DNA of 52,272 bases from Candidatus Protochlamydia sp. Lineage in GTDB: Bacteria > Chlamydiota > Chlamydiia > Chlamydiales > Parachlamydiaceae. The stretch's first letter is position 1; each line of letters starts with the position of its first letter. A program made the position numbers and the translations under genes. Shown here one piece after another: positions 33,041 to 43,250 of this stretch. Where the stretch lies: NCBI GenBank assembly GCA_013695355.1, contig JACDAQ010000032.1:1-52272 (forward strand). The letters run 5' to 3'. Below the pieces are notes generated by a model that saw only the letters and a list, made by a program, of their open reading frames with translations, was not told the DNA's origin and did no database searches.

Positions 33041-35233
33041 ATGTCGGATAAAGAAATAAGCATTCATTCTTTTGATCAAAAAGAGCAAGAACTAGAGAAC
33101 CTGGTAAAGAAGCTGAAAAATGTCAGCACTATAGGAGAAAAAATTGCGATTTTAGACCGCTTGCCCATTGTTATTGACTACCTTCGAAAAAATCCCTGCT
33201 TGCAAGCTTATGCCTCAACTATTGATCAACTAAGCAATTATGCCATTAAATCTATCCTTGCCATTGGGCAAGGGCCCATTGTTTTTAATAAACATGAAGC
33301 TCCAGATTCACTAAAAAAACTTGAGTTTCTCATCAGCCAGCTTGTCGCCTTAGAAAAATTTTATGATGATATCGGAGGGATCATTGGATACCATATTGAG
33401 GTTTTGGACTTGTTCATTCTCCAGCTCTCTCCCCCTGTTCCAAAACAGGATACTCACTATCTTCAACCCGAAGGGCTATTTTTAGGTGATGAATCGCTTG
33501 AGGTCAGCCAGGCTGTCCGCTGGGGAGTGGAAAATCTTGCCCAATTGGCTGAAATATACCCTGTAGGAGGAGCTGGCGACCGCCTTAATTTATCTGATGA
33601 GAGGACAGGTACTCCTCTTCCAGCAGCTATTTTACCCTTTTTAGGTAATAGCCTTCTTGAAGGGCTTATCCGCGACCTGCAAGCAAGAGAATATCTATTT
33701 TTTAAAATTTACGACAAGCACATCTGCACGCCTATTGCCATGATGACATCGACAGAAAAAAATAATCATGACATTATTTTATCGGTTTGTCAAAAGTCTG
33801 ACTGGTTTGGAAGATCGGCGGAAAATTTTTATTTTTTTGTCCAGCCGCTCGTTCCTGTCCTCACTGAAGATGGAAATTGGTCCCTATGCTCAGCGCTTAC
33901 TTTAAATCTCAAGCCAGGAGGGCATGGAGTCATTTGGAAACTGTCTCAGGATCAGGGTGTTTTTGCATGGTTAGCATCAAAAAATATCGAACGCGGGCTT
34001 GTAAGGCAAATCAATAATCCATTAGCCGGTACCGACAACTCAATCCTTGGCCTGGCAGGCATTGGAAGTAAGTTTAAAAAGGCTTTTGGATTCGTTTCCT
34101 GTGAAAGGCTATTAAATAGCGCGGAAGGCACTAATGTGATTATCGAAACTGACAAAAAAGATAGCTTCGAATACAGACTTACTAACATTGAATATACAGA
34201 TTTTGCACAGCGCGGAGTGGACGAAGAGCCTGCGACAAAAGGAAGTCCTTTTTCAGTCTTTCCTACAAATACAAATATTCTTTTTATTCACATCCCTTCT
34301 ATTCAGCAAGCCTTAAAAGATTGCCCAATTCCCGGTAAACTGATCAATTTAAAATCAAAGGTAAGCTATATTGATCCTCAGGGAAACCAATCTTTCCTAC
34401 CGGGAGGAAGGCTTGAATCCACCATGCAAAATATTGCCGACGCCATTATTGATTGCTTCCCCCAGCAAATTCACAAAGGGGCGTTTAACCAGCTAAGCAC
34501 ATTTGCCGTTTTTAACCAGCGTTGTAAAACAATTTCTACAACAAAAAAAACTTTTCATCCAGATGAACCACCCATGTATACTCCGGAGCAAGCTTACTTT
34601 GACCTTCTTTCGAATAACCGCCTTTTATTTGAGAGTTGCCAATTTTCCTTGCCGGCAGTGCAAGCATTTGAAGATTACATCAAAAATGGACCCAATTTTA
34701 TAATTTTATTTCATCCGGCTTTAGGCCCCCTTTATTCAATCATCCGGCAAAAAATTCGAAATGGGCAATTATCCTTTGGATCAGAAATTCAATTAGAGAT
34801 CGCAGAAGCGGATATTAAAAATTTGAACTTGAATGGAAGCCTGGTCATTGAATCTTCTTCCCCCCTTGGTCTTAAAGATGAAAAAGGATTGATCCATTAT
34901 GGCGGGGAAAGCCGCTGTACCCTTCATCAAGTCAAAATACAAAATAAGGGCATCGATTTTAAAGCCACTGGCCAATTTTGGAAAAATAATATTATCCGCA
35001 AAGAGGCTGTGTATGTCTATTTGGAAAAAGGAGCTGAATTTTTTGCAGAAAATATTCATTTAAATGGGAATCATTTGTTTCACGTTCCTCCTTTTCACCG
35101 ACTGAACCTTATCCCTCAACCTGGCGGAGGCTGGGAAGAAAAACTTATCAAAATTGAACAACCCGGCTGGAAATGGAACTATCGATTTGATAGTGAAAAT
35201 ACAATTCAATTGAGCAAAATTATATCCAAATGA
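33041..35233 (+). CDS. UDP-sugar pyrophosphorylase resembling plant plastid UGP3
   Basis: The 730-residue protein has a nucleotidyltransferase domain at about 170-460: YPVGGAGDRLNLSDERTGTP, FLGNSLLEGLIRDLQAREYL, then PGGHGVIWKLSQDQGVF and LAGIGSKFKKAFGF. The wording of these blocks is like Arabidopsis UGP3, which makes UDP-glucose for sulfolipid synthesis in plastids. A second domain from about 590 looks like a left-handed or right-handed beta helix. The ATG at 33041 (MSDKEIS) is preferred, with GGAAAG just before it; a TTG at 32984 would add 19 residues. The stop and last codons match a degenerate family A terminus (ISK-stop). Confidence 0.75.
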   Translation: MSDKEISIHSFDQKEQELENLVKKLKNVSTIGEKIAILDRLPIVIDYLRKNPCLQAYASTIDQLSNYAIKSILAIGQGPIVFNKHEAPDSLKKLEFLISQLVALEKFYDDIGGIIGYHIEVLDLFILQLSPPVPKQDTHYLQPEGLFLGDESLEVSQAVRWGVENLAQLAEIYPVGGAGDRLNLSDERTGTPLPAAILPFLGNSLLEGLIRDLQAREYLFFKIYDKHICTPIAMMTSTEKNNHDIILSVCQKSDWFGRSAENFYFFVQPLVPVLTEDGNWSLCSALTLNLKPGGHGVIWKLSQDQGVFAWLASKNIERGLVRQINNPLAGTDNSILGLAGIGSKFKKAFGFVSCERLLNSAEGTNVIIETDKKDSFEYRLTNIEYTDFAQRGVDEEPATKGSPFSVFPTNTNILFIHIPSIQQALKDCPIPGKLINLKSKVSYIDPQGNQSFLPGGRLESTMQNIADAIIDCFPQQIHKGAFNQLSTFAVFNQRCKTISTTKKTFHPDEPPMYTPEQAYFDLLSNNRLLFESCQFSLPAVQAFEDYIKNGPNFIILFHPALGPLYSIIRQKIRNGQLSFGSEIQLEIAEADIKNLNLNGSLVIESSSPLGLKDEKGLIHYGGESRCTLHQVKIQNKGIDFKATGQFWKNNIIRKEAVYVYLEKGAEFFAENIHLNGNHLFHVPPFHRLNLIPQPGGGWEEKLIKIEQPGWKWNYRFDSENTIQLSKIISK

Positions 35234-35243
35234 ACTCAAAAAT
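35221..35243. repeat. Degenerate family A end at the UGP3-like gene
   Basis: TATATCCAAATGAACTCAAA compares with the A terminus TATACCCAAGTGAACTCAAA with two changes. It contains the last two codons (TCC AAA) and stop of the gene in the same phase as the intact IPK-stop ends. Confidence 0.55.
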
Positions 35244-35306
35244 GGGATAGATTATTTTTTAATTACTATCCTTGATATCTTGTTAACTATGTGATAAAAA
35301 AAAATT

Positions 35307-35350
35307 ATACCCCAATGAATTCAAATTGAAATTTTATGAGTTCACCTGAG
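35307..35350. repeat. Miniature family A copy (A5) lacking the centre
   Basis: A left end TATACCCCAATGAATTCAAA and a right end TGAGTTCACCTGAG lie about 15 bases apart with no hairpin between. It looks like an internal-deletion derivative. Confidence 0.65.
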
Positions 35351-35447
35351 AATGGTTTGAGGGGAAAACATGAGACTGCAAGGTAGGGGATAGTTGTTTA
35401 CGAAAATTCTAAGATCATTTATAACTCATTTCTTTTTGTTAATTTAT

Positions 35448-35531
35448 GCGGCCATGGCGGAATTGGTAGACGCGCTAGATTCAGGTTCTAGTCGGGGCAA
35501 CTCGGTGGATGTTCGAGTCATCTTGGCCGCA
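35448..35531 (+). tRNA. tRNA-Leu (CAG)
   Basis: Acceptor GCGGCCA pairs with TGGCCGC and is followed by A. The anticodon stem CTAGA/TCTAG encloses TTCAGGT, giving anticodon CAG. The variable arm TCGGGGCAACTCGG is the long arm of a leucine tRNA. Confidence 0.95.
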
Positions 35532-35652
35532 ATCTTTTTGCAATATCTCTTCAGGAAGTTTTTCTTTGCAAATATGACATCAAATTTGGCCTTAGACAGA
35601 TATATTGAAGGTCTAAGAGAACACGTCCCTTCCCCTTTTAAGATGGAATTCT

Positions 35653-37461
35653 ATGGATCAATATAATATAAAAAATATCCGAAATTTTTCCATTATTGCC
35701 CATATTGATCATGGGAAGTCAACCCTAGCCGACCGTTTATTGGAATTAACAAATACGGTAGCTGCCAGGGATATGCAGGAACAATTACTTGATGATATGG
35801 ACTTGGAAAGAGAGCGGGGCATCACAATCAAAGCCCATCCTGTGACAATGAACTATGAAGCTAATAATGGTGAAATTTATCAAATCAATTTGATCGATAC
35901 TCCCGGCCATGTCGATTTTACTTATGAAGTTTCCCGTTCATTAGCAGCCTGTGAAGGCGCTCTTTTAGTTGTAGATGCCGGACAAGGTGTCCAGGCCCAA
36001 AGCTTGGCAAATGTTCATTTGGCTTTAGAAAGAAATTTAACGATCGTCCCAGTCATTAATAAAATTGATCTCCCTTCAGCAGATGTCGAAGATGTACGCA
36101 AACAAATAGAAGATGTCATCGGACTGGATGCCTCGGATGCCATTGGATGTTCTGCTAAAACAGGCTTGGGAGTTGATGCGGTGCTGGAAAGGATATTAAC
36201 TTCAGTCCCTCATCCAAAAGAGCCTGAAGATGACTTTCTCCGAGCGCTGGTGTTTGATTCTCATTATGATACTTATCGGGGGGTAATGGTCTACCTCCGC
36301 GTGATCAGCGGTGAGATCAGGAAAGGGTCTATGATTAAAATGATGGTTTCAAATAAAACTTTCGAAGTACTTGAAGTGGGTAAATTTACTCCGAAAGCAA
36401 GGCCTGTCGATCAATTGCGTCCGGGTGAAGTGGGCTACATGATTGCCAACATTAAAAACACGTCCGATGTTAAAATTGGCGATACTATTACTTTGCAAAA
36501 ACAGCCCGCCCAAGAGCCCTTGCCTGGTTTTAAAGTCATTTCGCCTGTCGTGTTTGCAGGTATCTATCCTATAGATGCAACGGATTTTGAAGGTTTAAGA
36601 GATGCCCTGGTCAAACTTCAACTGAATGATTCGGCCTTGCATATCGAACAGGAAAGCAGCATGGCCTTAGGGTTTGGATTCCGCTGTGGATTTTTAGGTT
36701 TATTGCATTTGGAAATTGTGTTCGAACGGATCCAAAGGGAATTTGATATTGATATCATTTCTACTGCCCCAAGCGTCATTTATCGCTTTACGCTTAATGA
36801 CGGAACGACAAAACAGGTTGATAACCCAGTTCATTACCCTGATCCTGGCTCCATACGATCGGTCGAAGAGCCCTGGGTCAAATGCCATATTATTACCCCC
36901 TCTGAATATTTAGGGGTGATCATGAACCTGGGAATGGACAAGCGCGGCATCTGCGTTAAGACCGAGACCATGGATGCGCGCCGCTTGATGCTGACTTACC
37001 GCTTCCCCTTGAATGAAATTATCATTGATTTTAATGACAAGCTAAAATCCGTGACCAAGGGTTATGCCTCTTTTGATTATGAATTTGATGCCTATGAACA
37101 GGGCGATATTATCAAATTAGAAATAAGGGTCAACGAAGAACCTGTTGATGCGTTCTCTTGCCTTGTACACAGGGCCAAAGCGGAAAGCAAAGGGCGCGCC
37201 ATTTGTGCAAAGCTGGTCGAAGTGATCCCTATGCAGCTTTTCAAAGTGCCTATCCAGGCAGCAATCGGGGGAAAAATTGTCGCGCGCGAAACCATTAAAG
37301 CCATCACCAAAAATGTCACGGCTAAATGCTATGGAGGCGACATTTCCCGCAAAAGAAAGCTTTGGGAAAAACAAAAAAAAGGGAAGAAGAGAATGAAAGA
37401 GATCGGCAAAGTGAATATTCCTCAAAGCGCTTTCATGGAAGTTTTAAAGGCAGGAGATTAG
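35653..37461 (+). CDS. lepA: Elongation factor 4 (LepA GTPase)
   Basis: The 602-residue protein has the normal length. GTPase motifs are AHIDHGKST (G1), RERGITIKA (switch I), [12 protein letters not shown] and [10 protein letters not shown]. The unique C-terminal domain ends [18 protein letters not shown]. LepA acts on stalled ribosomes. It starts 121 bases after tRNA-Leu(CAG). It is followed closely by uppS-cdsA-cmk, so it may be part of the same transcript. Confidence 0.98.
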   Translation: MDQYNIKNIRNFSIIAHIDHGKSTLADRLLELTNTVAARDMQEQLLDDMDLERERGITIKAHPVTMNYEANNGEIYQINLIDTPGHVDFTYEVSRSLAACEGALLVVDAGQGVQAQSLANVHLALERNLTIVPVINKIDLPSADVEDVRKQIEDVIGLDASDAIGCSAKTGLGVDAVLERILTSVPHPKEPEDDFLRALVFDSHYDTYRGVMVYLRVISGEIRKGSMIKMMVSNKTFEVLEVGKFTPKARPVDQLRPGEVGYMIANIKNTSDVKIGDTITLQKQPAQEPLPGFKVISPVVFAGIYPIDATDFEGLRDALVKLQLNDSALHIEQESSMALGFGFRCGFLGLLHLEIVFERIQREFDIDIISTAPSVIYRFTLNDGTTKQVDNPVHYPDPGSIRSVEEPWVKCHIITPSEYLGVIMNLGMDKRGICVKTETMDARRLMLTYRFPLNEIIIDFNDKLKSVTKGYASFDYEFDAYEQGDIIKLEIRVNEEPVDAFSCLVHRAKAESKGRAICAKLVEVIPMQLFKVPIQAAIGGKIVARETIKAITKNVTAKCYGGDISRKRKLWEKQKKGKKRMKEIGKVNIPQSAFMEVLKAGD

Positions 37462-37465
37462 CCGC

Positions 37466-38245
37466 ATGTCAGTCAATATGGCAGTGATGCCTTTTCCAGA
37501 AAAAACTGCCCGTTTTCACCCTTCCCAGCTCGCCCTTTTGGACCGCTCCCGCATCCCTAAACACATCGCCATTATACCTGACGGAAATCGGCGCTGGGCC
37601 AAAAAACGCCTTTCTTCTGCTAATGAAGGGCATCAGGAGGGAGCAGACACATTAATGGAGATAGTAAAAGCAGCCCAGGAACTTGGGATTAAAGAAATTA
37701 CATTCTTCAGTTTTTCTACTGAAAATTGGAACCGTTCGGAAGAAGAAATTACAGCCTTAATGGCGCTCATGGCTTCTTATTTGCTGGGCCAAAGGGAAGA
37801 AATGATCCAGAGCGGCATTAAATTGGGGACTATAGGAGAGCTAAGCTCCCTGCCCTCTTTTTTAAGGCAGGTGATCCACGACACAAAAATAGCCACTCAG
37901 GAATGTGGTAAGATCCATTTAATTCTGGCACTTAATTATGGGGCTAGGGATGAACTCTGTCGCGCCTTCAGAGCAATGCTGCATGACTATGACCACAAGC
38001 TTTTGAACAAGAATGATATTACAGAAGAGACAATTGCAAGCTATTTAGATACACAGCCTTGGCAGGACCCTGAACTGCTTATCCGGACAAGCGGAGAAAT
38101 GCGCATAAGTAATTTTCTCTTATGGCAGATTTCCTATGCTGAAATTCACGTTGCGCCCGTTTTATGGCCTGATTTCACACCCGACTATTTATTGCAGGCC
38201 ATTTTAGATTATCAAGGGAGAGACCGCCGTTGGGGAGGCTCATGA
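37466..38245 (+). CDS. uppS: Isoprenyl transferase (undecaprenyl diphosphate synthase)
   Basis: The 259-residue protein has the catalytic IPDGNRRWAKKR, FSFSTENWNRSEEE and RTSGEMRISNFLLWQISYAE, the conserved regions of cis-prenyltransferases. It makes the C55 lipid carrier for peptidoglycan or glycan assembly from IPP. It starts 4 bases after lepA and overlaps cdsA by ATGA. In place of the usual ATG at 37466, the ATG at 37478 is possible. Confidence 0.96.
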   Translation: MSVNMAVMPFPEKTARFHPSQLALLDRSRIPKHIAIIPDGNRRWAKKRLSSANEGHQEGADTLMEIVKAAQELGIKEITFFSFSTENWNRSEEEITALMALMASYLLGQREEMIQSGIKLGTIGELSSLPSFLRQVIHDTKIATQECGKIHLILALNYGARDELCRAFRAMLHDYDHKLLNKNDITEETIASYLDTQPWQDPELLIRTSGEMRISNFLLWQISYAEIHVAPVLWPDFTPDYLLQAILDYQGRDRRWGGS

Positions 38246-39087
38246 CCACAAATTTTAAGCAAAGACTTCTTGCAAGCCTATGCGGCATTGTTTTATTGGC
38301 TATTTCCATCTATTTTTCCTTTGCCCCTTTGTTCAGGCCCTTCTTTGTCATTCTAAATGCCGGTATGATCTGCTTAGCTCTAATGGAATATTATCAGCTC
38401 GCCGTTAAGAAAAACTTTAAGCCTTTAATTTTTTTAGCCTTGGGAATGACTACAGCCTACGTCATAGCTACTTATCTAGCCATTCAGCATTCGAGGCTGG
38501 CTGCCTTGCCGCAATTTGTTCTCCTATGTTCTCTTCTGTTGTTTTTTTTAGCTTTTTTCAACAAACAGCAAAATCCTTTGGTGAACCTGGCAATCACAGT
38601 ATTTGGAATTGTCTATCTTACGATCCCACTGACATGCGGCCTTAAGATCAATTATTTCTTTCCTCCCGAGTCTTCGCAGGATGGCCGTTACTGGCTTGCC
38701 TACGTTCTGACGGTGACAAAAATGACAGATATCGGGGCTTATTTCTGCGGAAAGTCCTTTGGGAAAAACAAGCTCCTTCCCCACATCAGCCCAAAAAAAA
38801 CGGTTGAAGGGGCTATCGGCGGTTTGACAGCTTCCCTTCTGACAAGCCTCATTTTTCATTATTTTCTTCTCCCTGCCTATTCGCTGACAATATGGCAAAG
38901 CATTTGGATGGGGTTGACAATGAGCGTTCTGGCCCAATTAGGTGATTTGGCTGAATCCATATTAAAAAGGGATGCCGGGGTAAAAGACAGCAACCAATTG
39001 CCTGGTTTAGGAGGGGCTCTCGATATGACAGATTCACTTGTGTTTACTTTTCCTTTTATGTATCTATTGTTAAAAACTTGGTTTTAA
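38242..39087 (+). CDS. cdsA: Phosphatidate cytidylyltransferase
   Basis: The 281-residue membrane protein has about seven to eight helices and the signature region KDSNQLPGLGGALDMTDSLV. In most bacteria this motif is PGHGG-x-LDR-x-DS, so a Leu replaces His and Met replaces Arg. I believe chlamydial CdsA proteins share part of this change. It makes CDP-diacylglycerol for phospholipids. The ATG at 38242 overlaps the uppS stop (ATGA) behind GGAGG; an ATG at 38230 inside uppS is less likely. Confidence 0.95.
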   Translation: MTTNFKQRLLASLCGIVLLAISIYFSFAPLFRPFFVILNAGMICLALMEYYQLAVKKNFKPLIFLALGMTTAYVIATYLAIQHSRLAALPQFVLLCSLLLFFLAFFNKQQNPLVNLAITVFGIVYLTIPLTCGLKINYFFPPESSQDGRYWLAYVLTVTKMTDIGAYFCGKSFGKNKLLPHISPKKTVEGAIGGLTASLLTSLIFHYFLLPAYSLTIWQSIWMGLTMSVLAQLGDLAESILKRDAGVKDSNQLPGLGGALDMTDSLVFTFPFMYLLLKTWF

Positions 39088-39097
39088 GAGATCCGCT

Positions 39098-39781
39098 ATG
39101 ATTATCACGATTGATGGCCCAGTCGCAACAGGCAAAAGTACCATTGCAAAAAAACTGGCCGAATCCATTGGTTTTATTTTTTTTGATACGGGCGCCATGT
39201 ACCGCTGCCTTTCTTATGGAATTCTCAAGCATAAGATCAATCCTGACAATCCTCAGGAATTGCAGGATTATTTAGATCAATTTAATTTTGACATTAAGGT
39301 CATCCATCATGAAAGGCGCTATTTCGTTGAAGATGTGGATGTCTCTAAAGAAATTCGGGGTGAAGAAGTCACTTCTTTTGTATCTAAAGTCTCAGCTATT
39401 AAAGCAGTCAGGGAAAAAATGGTTGCTATTCAAAGAGAGCTGGCTGTAGGAGTGAATGCTGTATTCGAAGGACGGGATATGGGAACGGTAGTATTTCCTG
39501 AAGCTGCCGTGAAAATATTTTTAACCGGCCAAGATGAAGTACGGGCTCAACGACGCTTTGACGAACTTGTTTCAAAATATCCCGATGAAGCGAAAGATCT
39601 AACCCTTGAAAAATGTTTGGAAGAGATCGTAAAGCGCGACAACTATGATTCAACCCGCGAACATTCACCGTTATGCCAGGCTGAAGATGCCTATATCATT
39701 GACACATCGGGCCTTAGCATTGAAGAGGTTGTCTATAAAATCCTAGAATATAAAGACACCATCAAAACAAAGCGGTCTTAA
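39098..39781 (+). CDS. cmk: Cytidylate kinase
   Basis: The 227-residue protein has the P-loop GPVATGKST (normally GPSGSGKGT/S), FFDTGAMYRC, EGRDMGTVVFPEA and the LID region KRDNYDSTREHSPL. Cmk phosphorylates CMP and dCMP. It closes uppS-cdsA-cmk, the order known from Chlamydia (CT_450-452 by memory). The next genes of that order (plsC, argS) are not here. Confidence 0.96.
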   Translation: MIITIDGPVATGKSTIAKKLAESIGFIFFDTGAMYRCLSYGILKHKINPDNPQELQDYLDQFNFDIKVIHHERRYFVEDVDVSKEIRGEEVTSFVSKVSAIKAVREKMVAIQRELAVGVNAVFEGRDMGTVVFPEAAVKIFLTGQDEVRAQRRFDELVSKYPDEAKDLTLEKCLEEIVKRDNYDSTREHSPLCQAEDAYIIDTSGLSIEEVVYKILEYKDTIKTKRS

Positions 39782-39843
39782 CATATTTCTAGGAATTTGT
39801 TATTTCTCTTTTTTCTGGATGCATATTTAAGTGCAAATGAAAT

Positions 39844-39937
39844 TCAACACAAAGGCTCAAGGATACTAAGGCACAAAGATGCTCTTCTTGTTTTTTTAAT
39901 AACTTAGTGTCTTTGTATCTACGTGTCTTAGTGTTGA
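39844..39937. repeat. Imperfect inverted repeat D
   Basis: TCAACACAAAGGCTCAAGGA followed by TACTAAGGCACAAAGATG is imperfectly inverted as ACTTAGTGTCTTTGTATCTA and CGTGTCTTAGTGTTGA, with an approximate 20-base T-rich centre. It is not related to families A or B. With B3 it fills the gap between cmk and gnd. It may act as a terminator for one of the flanking operons. Confidence 0.6.
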
Positions 39938-40033
39938 TTTTATTATATAATCGAAGTGGTTGATGCCTACGCTTGCTTATCCTCTCATAACCACCTCAAT
40001 GATCTATTTGGCTCATGCTAAATTTGCTGCAGC

Positions 40034-40085
40034 CTAAGAACCTGTTCAGAATCTTCGATCGGATGATATTGAACAGGTTCTAAGC
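40034..40085. repeat. Family B palindromic repeat, copy B3 (long arms)
   Basis: CTAAGAACCTGTTCAGAATC and CTTCGATCGGAT are followed by GATATTGAACAGGTTCTAAG. The extended arm with CGATCGGAT also occurs at the right end of B4. The gnd stop TAG lies in the right end. Confidence 0.85.
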
Positions 40086-41528
40086 ATTATAAGAACCTGA
40101 GCTCACCTTGCCGCCAGTCCCCGACCAGTCCGTATGGAAATACTCTCCACGGGGCTTGTCAATACGTTCATAGGTATGAGCCCCAAAAAAATCTCTTTGG
40201 GCCTGCAAAAGATTTGCCGGAAGCTGTCCCGTCCTGTAACCATCATAAAATGATAAAGCCGTGCTAATGCATGGGATAGCGATTCCCAGTTCCGCTGCCT
40301 GCGAGACAGCCCGGCGCCACCCTTTTTGCCTTTCATTCAATTCTTCCCTAAAATAATCATCCAATAACAAACTTTTTAGTTCAGGATGTAGCTTGAAGGC
40401 TTCTTTAATTTTGCCAAGGAATTGACTGCGGATAATGCATCCTCCCCTCCACATCAAGGCGATCGCACCATAATTAAGCTTCCATTGATAATCCTGGGCA
40501 GCTTGCCGCATTAGCATAAAGCCTTGCGCATAACTGACGATCTTGGATGAATAGAGGGCCTGTCGGATGCAGTGGGTGAATTCTACCTGGTCTCCTTGAA
40601 ACTGAGTATCGGGACCTTTTAACAAACGACTGGCTGCCATCCGTTCATCCTTCAAGGCAGAGAGGCACCGTGCAAAGACTGCTTCTCCAATCAAGGTTAA
40701 GGGCATACCCAAGTCAAGCGCATTGATGACCGTCCATTTTCCGGTTCCTTTTTGCCCTGCCACATCCAAAATTTTATCGAGCAATAGCTCTCCCGTTTCA
40801 TCTTTTACTGTAAATATTTTAGCCGTGATATCGATTAAATAGCTGTCCAGGTCCCCTTTATTCCATTCCGTAAAGACCTGCTGCATCTTTTCATTCGTTA
40901 GGTGCAAGGCCTGCTTTAGCAAATAGTATGACTCTGAAATAAGCTGCATATCGCCATATTCTATGCCGTTGTGGACCATTTTAACATAATGACCGGCCCC
41001 TTCGTCCCCTACCCAATCGCAGCAAGGCTCACCATCCACCTTAGCACTTATATCCTGGAAAATTTTTTTAACGAAAGGCCATCCATCAGGGTTTCCGCCC
41101 GGCATGATCGAAGGGCCGTGCCTTGCCCCTTCCTCCCCTCCAGAAATACCTGCGCCTATAAAGATGATCCCTTTTTGCTTCAGATCGCGGCATCTGCGGA
41201 TGGAATCGGTATAAAGGCTGTTCCCCCCATCGATGACGATATCACCCGGCTCAAGAAAAGGAAGGCAGTGTTCTATAAAGGCATCGACGGCATCGCCTGC
41301 CTTGACCATTAGCATCACGCGGCGCGGCCTTTTTAACGTATGGATAAATTCTTCAAGCGAATGAGTTCCAATGACGTTAGTCCCTTTTGCCGGTCCATCG
41401 ATAAACTCATCAACTTTTGATACGGTTCGGTTATAAACGGCGACAGTGTAGCCATTGTCATTCATATTAAGGACCAGATTTTGACCCATAACGGCTAAAC
41501 CAATCAATCCTATATCTGCCTGCGCCAT
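40080..41528 (-). CDS. gnd: 6-phosphogluconate dehydrogenase (decarboxylating)
   Basis: The 482-residue protein has the usual length, with IGLAVMGQNLVLNMNDNGYT (NADP site), GAGISGGEEGARHGPSIMPG, the catalytic Lys in HYVKMVHNGIEYGDMQ and the C-terminal tail around GGKVSSGSYNA. It makes ribulose-5-phosphate and NADPH. I choose ATG 41528, preceded by AAGGAGAA; the open frame extends 62 codons upstream without a better start. Its stop TAG lies in repeat B3. Confidence 0.97.
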   Translation of the reverse strand: MAQADIGLIGLAVMGQNLVLNMNDNGYTVAVYNRTVSKVDEFIDGPAKGTNVIGTHSLEEFIHTLKRPRRVMLMVKAGDAVDAFIEHCLPFLEPGDIVIDGGNSLYTDSIRRCRDLKQKGIIFIGAGISGGEEGARHGPSIMPGGNPDGWPFVKKIFQDISAKVDGEPCCDWVGDEGAGHYVKMVHNGIEYGDMQLISESYYLLKQALHLTNEKMQQVFTEWNKGDLDSYLIDITAKIFTVKDETGELLLDKILDVAGQKGTGKWTVINALDLGMPLTLIGEAVFARCLSALKDERMAASRLLKGPDTQFQGDQVEFTHCIRQALYSSKIVSYAQGFMLMRQAAQDYQWKLNYGAIALMWRGGCIIRSQFLGKIKEAFKLHPELKSLLLDDYFREELNERQKGWRRAVSQAAELGIAIPCISTALSFYDGYRTGQLPANLLQAQRDFFGAHTYERIDKPRGEYFHTDWSGTGGKVSSGSYNA

Positions 41529-41584
41529 AAAATTCTCCTTATAAGTCGTCTGAATGCAAAATGTACAAGATAGCAAAAAACTGA

Positions 41585-43030
41585 TTAATCTTCTAGAACT
41601 GCTAAGTGACTGTGCTTTCGGCCGTATAGAAAATAAACAGCAAGGCCGATCAAAATCCAAATACTTAAACGCGCCCAGGTCGCCCACCCCAAAGAAAACA
41701 TCAGCAAGACACAAATTAGAATTCCCATGATTGGCACAAAGGGAACCAAGGGTGTTTTAAAGGGTCGCGGCAAGTGAGGATGCGTTTTTCGAAGGACAAT
41801 GACGCTCGCGCAAACGATCGCAAAGGCTAAAAGGGTTCCAATGCTAGTCAGGTGTCCTACTAGGGAAAGGGGGGCAAAGGATGCAAAAAGCCCCACCGCC
41901 ACCATCAAGATCAGGCTAGCCACCCAAGGGGTATGAAAACGAGGATGCACGAGGGAAAAGCTTGGAGGCAGCAACCCATCTTTTGACATGGTAAAAAAAA
42001 TGCGGGACTGCCCCAACAGAAGAACTAAAATGACAGAAGTGAGCCCGGCAATAATGGCTAATTTGATCAATCCATTCAACCATAAGTAAGGGGTTTTATT
42101 TATCGCTGCAGCGACCGGCGCCGCTACATTTAGCTCACTATAATGAACGAGTCCTACGAGGACCAATGCGAATAACACATATAAAACCGTGCATATGCCT
42201 AGTGAACCAATGATCCCGATCGGTAAATCCTTTTGAGGATTTTTGACTTCCTGGGCAGCGGTGGAAACGGCATCAAAACCAACATAGGCCAAAAAAACCA
42301 CCCCCGCAGCTCGCAGCACTCCGCTCCATCCAAATTCCCCAAATGCTCCGGTATTGGCGGGAACAAATGGAATATAATTTTCCGGCTGAACATAGCTGAT
42401 ACCAATAGCAATGAAGATTAAAACCACTGCAACTTTAATGACGACGAGCACTGCATTGACTTTTGCTGATTTATCAATACCAACGATCAGAAGCCCTGAT
42501 AATAAAATGATGATGATCAATGGAGGTAAGTTGATCCACCCATTGACCGTGGTCCCGTCAACTAATTGAACGGCCTGCCAGGGAGATGCGATCAGCTGAA
42601 CAGGTAAATTTATCCCAAAATCTTGGAGGAATGAAACAACGTAAGCAGCCCAGCTGATCGATACCACTGCTGCTCCAGCGGCATATTCCAAAACCAGGGC
42701 CCACCCGATAATCCAGGCAATGAATTCGCCTAAAGTGGCATATGTATAGGTGTAGGCGCCTCCTGCAATGGGAATCATGGCAGCCAGTTCGCTAAAGCAT
42801 AGGCCTGCAAAGGCACACCCAAGCGAGGCTAAAAGAAAAGAAAGGACAATGGCGGGGCCTGCATTTTCAGCTGCGGCAATTCCTGTAATAGAAAATAACC
42901 CGGCCCCGATAATTGCTCCGACACCTAATAATACCAAGCTTATGGCGCCAAGCGACCGTTCTAACTTCTGTTTTCCGCTATTGGCCTCTTCCGTTAGTAA
43001 TTCGAGGGATTTGGTTCTCCACAAACTCAT
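41585..43030 (-). CDS. APC-family amino-acid permease
   Basis: The 481-residue protein has 12-13 hydrophobic segments. VLLGVGAIIGAGLFSITG opens the domain, followed by CFAGLCFSELAAMIPIAGGA and AYVGFDAVSTAAQEVKNPQK, typical of the YhdG/CAT-like APC transporters. Substrates in this group are cationic or neutral amino acids, imported by proton exchange. It fits a parasite that takes amino acids from its host. The gene is transcribed toward gnd with a 56-base gap. Confidence 0.92.
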   Translation of the reverse strand: MSLWRTKSLELLTEEANSGKQKLERSLGAISLVLLGVGAIIGAGLFSITGIAAAENAGPAIVLSFLLASLGCAFAGLCFSELAAMIPIAGGAYTYTYATLGEFIAWIIGWALVLEYAAGAAVVSISWAAYVVSFLQDFGINLPVQLIASPWQAVQLVDGTTVNGWINLPPLIIIILLSGLLIVGIDKSAKVNAVLVVIKVAVVLIFIAIGISYVQPENYIPFVPANTGAFGEFGWSGVLRAAGVVFLAYVGFDAVSTAAQEVKNPQKDLPIGIIGSLGICTVLYVLFALVLVGLVHYSELNVAAPVAAAINKTPYLWLNGLIKLAIIAGLTSVILVLLLGQSRIFFTMSKDGLLPPSFSLVHPRFHTPWVASLILMVAVGLFASFAPLSLVGHLTSIGTLLAFAIVCASVIVLRKTHPHLPRPFKTPLVPFVPIMGILICVLLMFSLGWATWARLSIWILIGLAVYFLYGRKHSHLAVLED

Positions 43031-43117
43031 AGTTATTTCCTAGATAAATAATTAGGAATAGCATATTTATCTAAATTTGGCGAAACAAATTTTTTTGAAT
43101 AGTTTTTTTGATCTTGA

Positions 43118-43250
43118 CAGTCCAAAATATTTTTACATATTCAGGCTTCTTTAAAAAGGGATTGTCAAGGCCCTGGGGTTGGCGGTCCCCATATTGTAAT
43201 TATTGGTCTTTTTAAACCGTCAATCGCTGGCAACGCTTTCAATGTCAAAT
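43118..43250. repeat. Family A repeat, degenerate copy A6
   Basis: Recognisable pieces are CAGTCCAAAATATTTTTACA, CAAGGCCCTGGGGTTGGC, CCCCATATTGTAATTATTGG and CAATCGCTGGCAACGCTTTC with TCAAATTTG, in the order of family A but with many changes and a lost terminus. Confidence 0.65.

Noticed and set aside
41529-41714. 62-codon upstream extension of gnd
   Set aside because: It overlaps the end of the permease gene, and a strong ribosome site lies directly before the inner ATG.
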